This document shows, in pieces, positions 17,060 through 25,279 of a stretch of DNA of 33,690 nucleotides. The stretch covers positions 1-33,690 of the forward strand of contig JAFGEV010000356.1 in the NCBI GenBank assembly GCA_016931385.1, in the 5' to 3' direction. The first letter of the stretch is position 1; the number at the start of each line of letters is the position of its first letter. A model generated the notes under the pieces. It saw only the letters and a list, made by a program, of their open reading frames with translations, was not told the DNA's origin and made no database searches. Source of the DNA: Prolixibacteraceae bacterium (GTDB taxonomy: Bacteria; Bacteroidota; Bacteroidia; Bacteroidales; Prolixibacteraceae). Made by a program: the position numbers and the translations under genes.

Positions 17060-17761
17060 ATGAAAAAAATTAATGTTTTACTGGGAGTTTTGCTGACGAT
17101 TGTTGCTTTTGGCCAGGTTAGCGCTCAAGTCACCACGGGAGTAGATCTTTACAGTAGTTATATCTGGCGTGGTGCCAAATTCGGGACCGGCCCGGCTGTT
17201 CAACCCTGGTTGGATGTTACCGCAGGGGGGTTCTCTATTGGTGCCTGGGGATCGGTTAATACCGGTGGTTGGGACGGAACCTATGCAACAAATGATGATG
17301 GCACAGCTGATATTGATGAAAATGGAATACTAAAATATACAAATCCAGAAGCCTTTGAAATGGACTTGTATTTAGGTTACAGTTTCGATTTTGGATTGGG
17401 TATAACAGTTACTGACTATTACTTTGGAGGTGAGTGGTTCGATTTTGGAGGTAACCATTTTATCGAACCATCCATAAGTTTTGAAGTGGGTGATTTCTCA
17501 ATTCTGGGAGCATATATGTTTGGGCCCGATACAGGCGATGCCTATGTCGAAGCAGGTTATTCTATCGGGGATGTAGGCCTTTTTGTTGGTGCCGGAAATG
17601 GCCAGTACACTTCCGATGGCGGATTCATGCTATGTAATGTTGGGGTAAGTACCTCAAAAGAAATTCCAATTACCGAGAAGTTTTCTTTGCCTGTTTCAGG
17701 ATCGGTTATTCTTAATCCTTCAACACAAGGTTTCTTTATTGCTGTAGGTATTTCACTATAA
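17060..17761 (+). CDS. TorF-family putative outer-membrane porin
   Basis: 233 residues with a signal peptide (MKKINVLLGVLLTIVAFGQVSAQ, cleavage after about residue 22). The mature part starts VTTGVDLYSSYIWRGAKFG, typical of the TorF putative porin family, and continues as alternating amphipathic beta strands rich in Gly and aromatics, ending with a hydrophobic strand (GFFIAVGISL). Likely an outer-membrane barrel. It precedes P-II and amt on the same strand behind one promoter, so a role in letting ammonium or another small nitrogen solute cross the outer membrane is plausible, but that is inference from linkage. Confidence 0.8.
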   Translation: MKKINVLLGVLLTIVAFGQVSAQVTTGVDLYSSYIWRGAKFGTGPAVQPWLDVTAGGFSIGAWGSVNTGGWDGTYATNDDGTADIDENGILKYTNPEAFEMDLYLGYSFDFGLGITVTDYYFGGEWFDFGGNHFIEPSISFEVGDFSILGAYMFGPDTGDAYVEAGYSIGDVGLFVGAGNGQYTSDGGFMLCNVGVSTSKEIPITEKFSLPVSGSVILNPSTQGFFIAVGISL

Positions 17762-17794
17762 TAAAAATTTCTTGCACCTGTTCTTTTCGGAATA

Positions 17795-17876
17795 AGGTCA
17801 GGGATCAATAGCAAATAGACCTGACCTGATCAATATAAAAGAAAACATGGATTTTCAAAACCGGAAATTTTTCCGG
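17795..17876 (+). other. Hairpins between torF and the P-II gene
   Basis: The 193-base gap has two stem-loops: AGGTCAGG/CCTGACCT (17795-17802 with 17820-17827, 17-base loop) and CCGGAA/TTCCGG (17861-17866 with 17871-17876). GATCAATA occurs twice, once inside the first loop and once directly after its stem (17803 and 17828). Neither hairpin is followed by a T-run, so they may set transcript stability or partial termination rather than end the operon. Confidence 0.45.
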
Positions 17877-17954
17877 AAGCTAAACTTATGTTTTATCATG
17901 ATCGAGTTATGTGCTATTTAAAAAGTTACAAAACAAATAATTAAAATATATAGT

Positions 17955-18311
17955 ATGAAAAAAATTGAAGCAATTATCCGGAAATCAAAGTTTGACGATG
18001 TAAAGGAAGCTTTGTCGGAAGCCGGTATCGATTTTTTTTCCTTCTGGGATGTCAGGGGCATTGGAAAAGCCCGTCAGGGGAGGGTATACCGGGGTATCAA
18101 GTATGATACCAGTACCATAGAGCGTACAAAACTTTCGATTATTGTGCGCGATAAGAATGTTGAAAAAACGGTTTTGGCCATCATGAAGGCTGCAAGGACC
18201 GGTGAAATTGGCGACGGTAAGATATTTATTACAAACATTGAGGAATCGTATCGTATCAGAACAGGGGAGTTTGGCGATGAGTCGCTGTATATCAAAGATG
18301 AAGAAGAATAG
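17955..18311 (+). CDS. P-II family nitrogen regulatory protein
   Basis: 118 residues, full length for GlnB/GlnK. MKKIEAIIRKSKFDDVKEAL is the first beta-alpha unit; the T-loop has YRGIKY, where Tyr50 corresponds to the modifiable Tyr51 of E. coli GlnB/GlnK; TGEIGDGKIFI is the B-loop and YRIRTGE the C-loop. P-II trimers sense ATP/ADP and 2-oxoglutarate and gate the ammonium channel by inserting the T-loop. Its position 61 bases before amt is the classical glnK-amtB arrangement, so control of that transporter is its most likely job. Whether the Tyr is modified here is not visible. Confidence 0.95.
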   Translation: MKKIEAIIRKSKFDDVKEALSEAGIDFFSFWDVRGIGKARQGRVYRGIKYDTSTIERTKLSIIVRDKNVEKTVLAIMKAARTGEIGDGKIFITNIEESYRIRTGEFGDESLYIKDEEE

Positions 18312-18372
18312 TGCGATGTTGTCATTCTTTGATCAAATAAATTTCAATAAAACACTTTAAAGATATTATATC

Positions 18373-19605
18373 ATGGAAGATACTTTACTTGGACTACAGA
18401 TAGGAATAGATAACATGTGGTTGCTTGTTGCCGGTTTTCTGGTCATGTTTATGCAGCCTGGTTTTGCGATGGTTGAAGCGGGATTCACCCGTTCGAAAAA
18501 CACCGCGAACATTTTGATGAAGAACTTAATGGACTTTGCTATTGGATCGATATTGTACTGGATTATTGGATTTACAATTATGTATGGCGATTCAATTTCG
18601 GGTTTGATTGGTATGCCTGACCTTTTCTTTATGAGCGATGGTTTTGGTGAAAATTATGCCGATTATTCCGATTTATTTTTTCAAACTGTATTTTGTGCCA
18701 CCGCTGCCACAATTGTATCGGGTGCAATGGCTGAACGTACTGAATTTAAATCGTACCTGATTTTTACAATCGTAATTTCAGTTCTGATATATCCAATTTC
18801 GGGGCACTGGACCTGGGGTGGCGGATGGTTGAGCCAGTTGGGTTTCCACGACTTTGCCGGTTCATCAATTGTTCACTCTGTTGGTGCATGGGTTGGTCTT
18901 GCTGGTGCGGCAATTATCGGCCCCCGGATTGGTAAATATTCAAAAGATGGTAAACCAAATGCCATTCCTGGGCATAACCTGTTATTAGGTGCGCTTGGTG
19001 TATTTATCCTCTGGTTTGGCTGGTTCGGGTTTAACCCCGGGTCACAGTTGGCTGCCGCCGGTACCGATAATGCAGTGGCAATCGGGCATATTGCAGTTAC
19101 AACAAACCTTGCTGCAGCAGCCGGAGCAGTAACCGCTATGATGGTTGCATGGGTACGATACAAACGTCCAACGCTTTCAATTTCGTTGAACGGAGCGCTG
19201 GCCGGCTTGGTTGCCATCACTGCAGGGTGCGATGCAGTAAACCCTGTTGGAGCTGTATTGATTGGGATAATGGCTGGTTTTGTATTGCCATTTGCTGTTG
19301 AATTTTTCGATAAAATATTGAAAGTAGATGACCCCGTGGGCGCAATTTCTGTACATGGAGTTTGCGGTGCGCTTGGTACACTTGCTGTTGGCTTATTCTC
19401 AACTTCTGAAGGATTGTTCTACGGACATGGTGCAAAATTACTGGGTATACAAGCCGTAGGTGTATTGGCATTCTTTGCCTGGGCTTTTGGTATGGGCTTC
19501 ATTTTATTTACAATCCTTAAAAAAGCTAAAATTCTCAGGGTTGATAGAGTTGTTGAAGAAGAAGGTCTCGACGTTTATGAGCATGGTGAAAATGCTTTTA
19601 ACTAA
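18373..19605 (+). CDS. amt: Ammonium transporter (Amt family)
   Basis: 410 residues, typical Amt length, with about 11 membrane segments. Signature stretches: MFMQPGFAMVEAGFTRSKN near the N-terminus, GHWTWGGGWL, and FHDFAGSSIVHSVGAWVGLAGA, with the conserved Asp and the first pore His. The second pore His lies in AISVHGVCGALGTLAVGLF. The channel imports ammonium across the inner membrane for assimilation. No signal peptide is evident and the protein begins directly with a loop before helix 1. Co-transcribed with P-II, which is expected to block it when nitrogen is plentiful. The C-terminal tail (VEEEGLDVYEHGENAF) keeps the conserved regulatory-tail pattern. Confidence 0.97.
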   Translation: MEDTLLGLQIGIDNMWLLVAGFLVMFMQPGFAMVEAGFTRSKNTANILMKNLMDFAIGSILYWIIGFTIMYGDSISGLIGMPDLFFMSDGFGENYADYSDLFFQTVFCATAATIVSGAMAERTEFKSYLIFTIVISVLIYPISGHWTWGGGWLSQLGFHDFAGSSIVHSVGAWVGLAGAAIIGPRIGKYSKDGKPNAIPGHNLLLGALGVFILWFGWFGFNPGSQLAAAGTDNAVAIGHIAVTTNLAAAAGAVTAMMVAWVRYKRPTLSISLNGALAGLVAITAGCDAVNPVGAVLIGIMAGFVLPFAVEFFDKILKVDDPVGAISVHGVCGALGTLAVGLFSTSEGLFYGHGAKLLGIQAVGVLAFFAWAFGMGFILFTILKKAKILRVDRVVEEEGLDVYEHGENAFN

Positions 19606-19661
19606 AAAATGTGTTTACTAACCTTTATAATTTTATTTTCATAACCTTTGATGCTGTTCGG

Positions 19662-19680
19662 ACCGGTAAAAACTACCGGT
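19662..19680 (+). other. Stem-loop after amt
   Basis: ACCGGTA (19662-19668), loop AAAAC, TACCGGT (19674-19680): a perfect 7-bp stem 57 bases after the amt stop. The next T-run is 21 bases further on, so it is a weak terminator at best; it may protect the 3' end or act with the terminator downstream. Confidence 0.5.
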
Positions 19681-19758
19681 TCGGATGGCCTTTAAAAAAC
19701 TTTTTTTGAAAATATTTAAAAATATTAAATAGAATCTCCATCCCATTTATCAATTTTT

Positions 19759-19787
19759 AAGCCTGTTTTTTAAGCAGGCTTTTTTTT
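19759..19787 (+). terminator. Intrinsic terminator of the torF-P-II-amt operon
   Basis: AAGCCTG (19759-19765) pairs with CAGGCTT (19775-19781) around a 9-base loop, followed by a run of T to 19787. It lies 154 bases after amt and 80 bases before the next gene on the same strand. Confidence 0.85.
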
Positions 19788-19867
19788 GTTAAATTTATAA
19801 TGTAGAATTTTTATTTATTAAAAGAATTTCATAATTTTCAATGCAAATACAATTTTCTGTATTATAA

Positions 19868-20863
19868 ATGCTTGTGATGAACGCTTTCAATATTTTTTTA
19901 ATTCATATTGTATTGCAAACTAATGCCTTGTCGAATAATTCTACATTGTTGTTTATTGTATTGTTCGGATCACTCCTGGTGCACCTTTTTTTGTATTTGT
20001 TTGCCGGGCGAAGATATTTAAGATTGATAAAACTTTTCAAGCAGATAAAAAAAGAAAACTTCCTGATGAAAAAGGAAATTGGTTCTAAAACAGAAAAGCT
20101 TCAGAATGCCCTTGTTAAAGCAGAAGAAGCCAACCGCTTAAAAAGCTTATTTCTTGCAAACATGAGCCATGAGATACGAACGCCGCTTAATGGAATTGTC
20201 GGTTTCTCGGAATTGATTGTTGACCAGGATATAGAGCCAGAAATGAAAAAAGACTTTGCTTCGCAAATCATTCAAAGCAGTGAACAATTATTGAAGATCA
20301 TCGATCAGATTTTTCATTTATCAATCATTGAAGCAGGAAAAGTTTCTGTTTTCAGGGAACAAATTGAAGCGAAATCTTTTCTGGAGTCAATTCAAAAAGT
20401 TTTTTTAAAGAAAATCAGGCACACTGGGAAGAGGATAAATTTTATTTTATCGATATGTGAAGACGAAGGAACACTGTTTACCGATATAGAAAAGCTTAAG
20501 TTAACTATTGAAAACCTGCTTGAAAATGCCCTGAAGTTTACCGATAGGGGAAGCATTGAATTAGGATTTGCCAGGCTGAATAACGATTATATGTTTTCAG
20601 TATCCGATACAGGCTGTGGTATTGGCGATGATGAATATGATATTATTTTCGATCCTTTTATTCAGGGAAGTGAAACTCTTAAGAAGATTAAAGGTGGCAG
20701 TGGTTTAAGCCTTTCTAATGTGAAAAACTACCTGATGTTGCTTGGCGGAAAGATATGGTGTGAAAAAAACTTTCCAAGGGGTTTGATATTTTATTTTACT
20801 ATACCTGAATCTATTCAAAACCAACTTTCAGGAATGAATGATCTTCGGATACTAAGAAATTAG
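19868..20863 (+). CDS. Membrane-bound sensor histidine kinase
   Basis: 331 residues. One or two N-terminal membrane segments (about 9-20 and 27-47), a short coiled coil (about 55-90), then a HisKA domain with the phospho-acceptor His101 in FLANMSHEIRTPLNGIVGF. The ATPase domain has the N-box ENLLENALKFTD (Asn220 region), G1 DTGCGIG (247-253) and a G2-like GGSGLSLS (276-283). The last replaces the usual GTGLGL with GSGLSL, common in this subgroup. There is essentially no extracytoplasmic sensor domain, so it senses through the membrane or a partner. It lies after the ammonium operon but behind a terminator, with no response regulator on its own strand; the convergent LytTR gene is the nearest one. 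Target unknown. Confidence 0.9.
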   Translation: MLVMNAFNIFLIHIVLQTNALSNNSTLLFIVLFGSLLVHLFLYLFAGRRYLRLIKLFKQIKKENFLMKKEIGSKTEKLQNALVKAEEANRLKSLFLANMSHEIRTPLNGIVGFSELIVDQDIEPEMKKDFASQIIQSSEQLLKIIDQIFHLSIIEAGKVSVFREQIEAKSFLESIQKVFLKKIRHTGKRINFILSICEDEGTLFTDIEKLKLTIENLLENALKFTDRGSIELGFARLNNDYMFSVSDTGCGIGDDEYDIIFDPFIQGSETLKKIKGGSGLSLSNVKNYLMLLGGKIWCEKNFPRGLIFYFTIPESIQNQLSGMNDLRILRN

Positions 20864-20954
20864 GAACCTGTATATTCTAAATCACTGCTATATCACTCTT
20901 ATGAATGTAGCCTGGATAAATCCACACAACTTCAGGTTTATGGATTCTATGGTT

Positions 20955-21668
20955 TTACACTTTCCGGATCGAATCCAGTAAAATTTTGCGGAAGTTACGG
21001 GCAACAGGGGCGCTGTGGCCTTTGAGCACAGCCGTCTGTTCGCGCTCGTTGAAGGAGTCGAGATGGTCGAGGTTGATAATATACCCGCGGTGTACCTGGA
21101 TGAACTGTGCCGGCAACTGTCGTGAAAATTCCTTCAGCGTGGTACGGCATGCAATATCACGTTTTTCGAGTACCAGCGAAATGCAATTCTCACCATCGGC
21201 CTTTACCATGATGATTTCATCGATGTTCACGCGGACAAGTTTATCGCCTATTTTGGCAAAGACGGTTTCTGAGGACGCAGGAACAGGTTGTGTTTTTGTT
21301 GATGCTGCCTGGGAAGTTAGAGCCAGTTGCACGGCTGCCTTAAGGTTAACCGGATCGACGGGTTTCCGCAGGTAGCCGGCAGGATGAGTTGCCACGGCTT
21401 GCTGAATGATTTCGTCTTGGGTAAACGAGGTAGTAAAAATGTGTGGAATGCCCAGTTCACTGTGGACCTTTTGTGCCAGGGTAATACCGTTGTTCAAACC
21501 CGGCAGGGCAATATCGACCAGCAACACATCGGGCGCGGTGGTTTTGATCAAATCAAAGGCCAGGTCGGCATTGTTGCATTCGCCAACCAGCTCAAGCCCG
21601 GCTTCTTCGATGGCAATTTTTATGGCTTCAAGGTGAATGCGTTCGTCTTCAACTACAAATACTTTCAT
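20955..21668 (-). CDS. LytTR-family response regulator
   Basis: 237 residues. Receiver domain at 1-115: acidic pocket VEDE near residues 6-9, phospho-acceptor Asp52 in LLVDIALPG, Thr/Ser around 80, and Lys102 in GYLRKPVDP. The C-terminal part (about 135-237) is a LytTR DNA-binding domain: DEIIMVKADGENCISLVL, TLKEFSRQLP, FIQVHRGYIINLDHLDSF. Proteins of this type bind direct-repeat promoter sites as dimers after phosphorylation. It is the last gene of a minus-strand set after a TPR histidine kinase, its likely partner; the two are separated by about 210 bases of heptamer repeats, so co-transcription is likely but not certain. Confidence 0.94.
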   Translation of the reverse strand: MKVFVVEDERIHLEAIKIAIEEAGLELVGECNNADLAFDLIKTTAPDVLLVDIALPGLNNGITLAQKVHSELGIPHIFTTSFTQDEIIQQAVATHPAGYLRKPVDPVNLKAAVQLALTSQAASTKTQPVPASSETVFAKIGDKLVRVNIDEIIMVKADGENCISLVLEKRDIACRTTLKEFSRQLPAQFIQVHRGYIINLDHLDSFNEREQTAVLKGHSAPVARNFRKILLDSIRKV

Positions 21669-21698
21669 ATAAATTCCAAGTCACAAATTCCAAATTAT

Positions 21699-21796
21699 GA
21701 TGCCCGATGTTCGATACTCGGTGCTGGATGCTCGATAGTGGATGTTCGATACTCGATACTTGATACTCGATACTCGATACTTGATACTCGATGTTC
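21699..21796. repeat. Heptanucleotide tandem array (GATACTC), about 14 units
   Basis: Fourteen consecutive 7-base units, consensus GATACTC with variants GATACTT, GATGTTC, GATGCTC, GATAGTG and GGTGCTG, run in strict 7-base phase. The central units are the most alike. The array begins 30 bases upstream of the LytTR start codon, between it and the kinase gene. Length changes would alter promoter or leader spacing, not a reading frame. Confidence 0.9.
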
Positions 21797-21826
21797 ATTG
21801 TTCATGCCTGAATAACGTTCAATATT

Positions 21827-21875
21827 CGTTAATCTACAATCGTAAATCGTTAATCTACAATCGTTAATTAATAAT
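21827..21875. repeat. Second heptamer array (CGTTAAT/CTACAAT)
   Basis: Seven further 7-base units: CGTTAAT, CTACAAT, CGTAAAT, CGTTAAT, CTACAAT, CGTTAAT, TAATAAT. The 14-mer CGTTAATCTACAAT occurs twice exactly (21827 and 21848). It ends 6 bases from the stop codon of the TPR kinase gene and shares the 7-base period of the neighbouring GATACTC array with a different sequence. Confidence 0.85.
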
Positions 21876-21881
21876 TGATGC

Positions 21882-24011
21882 TCAATTATGTTGCAAAGGA
21901 AGTGTTACCATAAACCTTGTTCCCTTCCCTTCTTCGCTTTCAACAGCAATGCTTCCACCATTTTTTTCCACATGCTCTTTTATCATGATCAGCCCCAGTC
22001 CGGTGCCTTTTTCCCCGGCCGTTCCCACACGGGTATTTTCCATTTGGTTGCTGAACAGCGTGCCTGCCATCTCTTTGCTCATTCCAATTCCAGTATCGCA
22101 TACCGAAAGGAGCAGGTCATGCCCCTTTTTTTCAGAACGGATTGTAATCGTTCCCTTAGCTGTAAATTTGTTTGCATTGCCTAACAGGTTGCGCAAAACG
22201 AGCGAAAGGCTTTCCCGGTCGCAGTAAAGTGTATGCTCGGGGGCAATATCCAGTGTGATGGTGTTCTCTTTTTTTGTGGCTTCGGATCGAAAAAAAGCGA
22301 CTGTTCTTTCAGCTTCTTCCCGAAGGTTAAGCGGTTCTTTCCGGGGTGTTAATCCTTTCATTTGCATTATTGACCATTGCAGGAGGTTTTCGAGCATGGA
22401 CGAAAGGTTCCCGGCATTGGCGTTGATATCTTCAGCTATGGGCAACAGCTTCTCGGGTTGCCCCTTGCTTAAATGATGGGTAATCACCTTGGCACTGCTT
22501 TGGTAAGCGGCTGTGGCATTGCGCAAATCGTGCGAAAGTATGGCAAACAGCCGGTTCAGGGTTTTGTTCAGCCGGTCGAGTTCAGCGTTCTGTTTTTCCA
22601 CCTGTTTCTTTTGTTTGCGGAGCAACGTGAGCAAGTAGTACAACGAGAATGAAACCAGCAGCAGGAAAGCAATGCCAATGAGAGCGATGTTCCGCTGCCT
22701 CTTTTTAAATGCGATTTCTTTCTGTGTCAATTGATTTTCGGCTTCCAGGCGTTCGATTTCCGTCTGTTTTTGCTGGTTCTGATATTTGGCATCCATCTCT
22801 TCAACCTGCTTTGAAACATTCAGGTTAAAGATCGAATCGTTTGCCTGTGCGTACAATTCATAATAATTCAGCGATTCTTTATAGTTACCCTGCGATTTAT
22901 AAAATTCGTACAAATGCCGGTAGCAGTTCATTTGCTCAGGCAGAGTCCCTGCCTGCTCAGCATATTCTTTTGCTTTTATCAGCCAGGGAGCAGCTTTTTC
23001 GGGTAAGCCCATATTGACATAGAGTTGCCCAATGCTTCCGCTTACTTTGGAAAGCTGTGGAATTAAGCCTGCTGCATGAAAAATTGCATAAGCTTTTTCA
23101 AAATTTTCCTTTGCCAGTTCCCGTGACTGAAGAGCCATATACGAATGCCCGATATTGATATAGCGAACGGCCAGCCGCGGTGTATTCCCGAAAGGAGATT
23201 CAATATCAATCGCCTTGTTGAACCACTTAATGGCTTCGGGATGGTTTTTCATAATCTGGTATACCATGCCAATGTTGTTATAGCGGACACCCAGCGTTCT
23301 TGAGTCAGTTATGGAATCAAGCAGGCTCAACGACTGTAGATAATAATCGAGTCCGGTTTCATATTTTCCCCAATCGATGTACATCCGCCCCAGATTATTG
23401 AGAGAAGAAGAAATATTCTTCCGATTGCCTGTTTTCTGGTCAATAAGGTAAACATCCTGCAAAAGGCGGATGGCCTCTTCGTAGTTGCCTTCACCATGAA
23501 AGAGCAGGGCCATGTTGCTTTTGGCATCAGCCAGTTCGTTAAGGTAGCTGCTCCCTTCAAGATAGGAAATAGCCTGGTCAATGTAATAACGTGCCTGTCT
23601 GTTCTCTTTCCCTTCGAGATAATTCATCCCAATATCACTAAACAACATACCCAAAAAAAAGGTATCCAAAGGCTCAATTTTTTCGGCAATAGAAACGGCC
23701 TTTAGCAGATATTCGTTTGATCGGCCAATGCTGTCGGTATAGAAAAAGGCGTCGCCAACGGCCCGCGCGGCACGGGCATGTAAAAGGCTTTGGGGGCATA
23801 TCTTTCCTGCATCATCAAGTAATTGAAGGGAAAAGGAAAGCTGTGCGGCCAAATCATCCTCCATTAAGGATGCCAGATCGAGACCTGTCAGGATCTTTTC
23901 ATTCCCCGACTGACGATTGAAAAGTGCCTTTAAACTATCTGTTTGTGTTGAAGCCCGGGAAATTGAAAAGAATATAATTAAACTAAAAAAAATACTTCCA
24001 AACGATTTCAT
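21882..24011 (-). CDS. TPR-repeat sensor histidine kinase
   Basis: About 709 residues from MKSFGSIFFSLIIFFSISRAS at 24011, which starts directly with the signal sequence; the upstream ATG at 24032 adds seven residues. Residue numbers below count from 24032. TPR repeats fill about 85-395 (periplasmic), followed by a coiled coil (405-445), one membrane helix (about 449-471), a second coiled coil and the kinase core: HisKA with His501 in LFAILSHDLRNATAAY, N-box VLRNLLGNANKFT (612-624), G1 DTGIGM and G2 EKGTGLGL. The TPR array probably binds a protein partner rather than a small ligand. The gene follows a BMP-family binding lipoprotein by about 120 bases and precedes a LytTR regulator on the same strand, suggesting a three-part signalling unit. 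Confidence 0.93.
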   Translation of the reverse strand: MKSFGSIFFSLIIFFSISRASTQTDSLKALFNRQSGNEKILTGLDLASLMEDDLAAQLSFSLQLLDDAGKICPQSLLHARAARAVGDAFFYTDSIGRSNEYLLKAVSIAEKIEPLDTFFLGMLFSDIGMNYLEGKENRQARYYIDQAISYLEGSSYLNELADAKSNMALLFHGEGNYEEAIRLLQDVYLIDQKTGNRKNISSSLNNLGRMYIDWGKYETGLDYYLQSLSLLDSITDSRTLGVRYNNIGMVYQIMKNHPEAIKWFNKAIDIESPFGNTPRLAVRYINIGHSYMALQSRELAKENFEKAYAIFHAAGLIPQLSKVSGSIGQLYVNMGLPEKAAPWLIKAKEYAEQAGTLPEQMNCYRHLYEFYKSQGNYKESLNYYELYAQANDSIFNLNVSKQVEEMDAKYQNQQKQTEIERLEAENQLTQKEIAFKKRQRNIALIGIAFLLLVSFSLYYLLTLLRKQKKQVEKQNAELDRLNKTLNRLFAILSHDLRNATAAYQSSAKVITHHLSKGQPEKLLPIAEDINANAGNLSSMLENLLQWSIMQMKGLTPRKEPLNLREEAERTVAFFRSEATKKENTITLDIAPEHTLYCDRESLSLVLRNLLGNANKFTAKGTITIRSEKKGHDLLLSVCDTGIGMSKEMAGTLFSNQMENTRVGTAGEKGTGLGLIMIKEHVEKNGGSIAVESEEGKGTRFMVTLPLQHN

Positions 24012-24130
24012 ACATAATTTAATTATGGTCAATCAAATATAAAACAACAAACCCTAAAAACAATTCAGTATGATCGAAAAACAGATTATTTTTTGGAGAA
24101 AATTCTTATTTATGATAAACTGATCTATTG

Positions 24131-25168
24131 TCAATACCCAGTATCAACCGTCCCGTTTATTATTCCCTCTTTAAGGGTTTCAATTTCAGTTTTAATGGTA
24201 TCAGGTATCAGATCTTCATAATCATGATAAGGAGCAATCGCTACTCCGTGGTTGGCCAGGGTTCCGGTGTATACTTTTTCGATGTTTTCAACTTCGTTCA
24301 GGAACAATGCTGCAACGGTATAAATAGTGGTATCGGCACGTTTAATGCACGACGATAGAATGACATCCGATACTTCGGGCAGTGAATAATATTGGTCCTG
24401 ATCGACCCCAATCGCCCATTTGCCATTGTCTTTTGCCGCCCTTATTGCACCATTTCCCGCGTTGCCAGCGAGAGGAACAATAACATCGGCACTTTGTATC
24501 CTGATCATGCTTTCAGCTTTTTCATATCCAAGGCTTTCATTGTCAAAATTGTCGATAAACAGTAATGCCTGCGTTACTTTCTTATTGTATTTTTTATTGA
24601 AATGTTCAATCCCAAGCGCGTATGCATCTGTAAAACGGCGAATGGGGGGTATGTCCATTCCTCCGATTATTCCAATAACCGGATTTGCCCCATCTTTCAT
24701 ATCGGCCCAGGCTGCAGCCAGAAAACCCAGGGGAAATGCTGCTTCATCGCTTTTGAAAAAAATACTGTAAACGTTCGGTAAATCCCCATCATACTGGTCA
24801 TCGACAATTACACAATTCATTTTGCTGTAAAATTCAGCAACTTCCAGCATTTCGTTCTTCGCAACCACCCCTCCTAAAAACATTACATCATACTCATTCA
24901 CGGCAAAATATTCAATTTCTCCGCGTAAGTTTGTTGTTTCGGCTACAAACATCGTATCGAAAATATAATCTTGGTGTGCCATTAATAGCCCGTTTTTACA
25001 ATTTTGCCTCCATCCTGAATCATTGTAGCCAACGCCATAAACGAACATGCCAATTTTCATCCTGTTAAACCAACCATGTTTTTCACAACCAGTGGTAATT
25101 GCAATAAGGCCAATAAGAAGCAACAAGGAAAGGTAACTGTTAAAAAGGCCTCGACTGTTTTGCATCAT
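24131..25168 (-). CDS. BMP-family substrate-binding lipoprotein
   Basis: 345 residues with a lipoprotein signal (hydrophobic LLLLIGLIAITTGC, lipid-anchored Cys28). The mature part is a type I periplasmic-binding fold of the BMP/Med family: KIGMFVYGVGYNDSGW, EYDVMFLGG, NPVIGIIGGMDIPPIRRFTDAYALG, ADVIVPLAGNAGNGAIRAAKD and WAIGVDQDQYYSLPEVSD. Family members bind nucleosides or similar ligands (for example PnrA/TmpC with purine nucleosides) and normally feed an ABC importer. No permease or ATPase gene lies beside it. Its neighbour is a TPR histidine kinase, so a sensory role, presenting ligand status to the kinase, is an attractive alternative (inference). Confidence 0.9.
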   Translation of the reverse strand: MMQNSRGLFNSYLSLLLLIGLIAITTGCEKHGWFNRMKIGMFVYGVGYNDSGWRQNCKNGLLMAHQDYIFDTMFVAETTNLRGEIEYFAVNEYDVMFLGGVVAKNEMLEVAEFYSKMNCVIVDDQYDGDLPNVYSIFFKSDEAAFPLGFLAAAWADMKDGANPVIGIIGGMDIPPIRRFTDAYALGIEHFNKKYNKKVTQALLFIDNFDNESLGYEKAESMIRIQSADVIVPLAGNAGNGAIRAAKDNGKWAIGVDQDQYYSLPEVSDVILSSCIKRADTTIYTVAALFLNEVENIEKVYTGTLANHGVAIAPYHDYEDLIPDTIKTEIETLKEGIINGTVDTGY

Positions 25169-25279
25169 TATTTATTTTTTAGAGGCATACAATTTATAAA
25201 TATTGAATTTAATATAAATAATCATTTAAAAAGAATTATTGGAATTTTTTTAACTTTAGCAACAATTTAAACCAATTAC

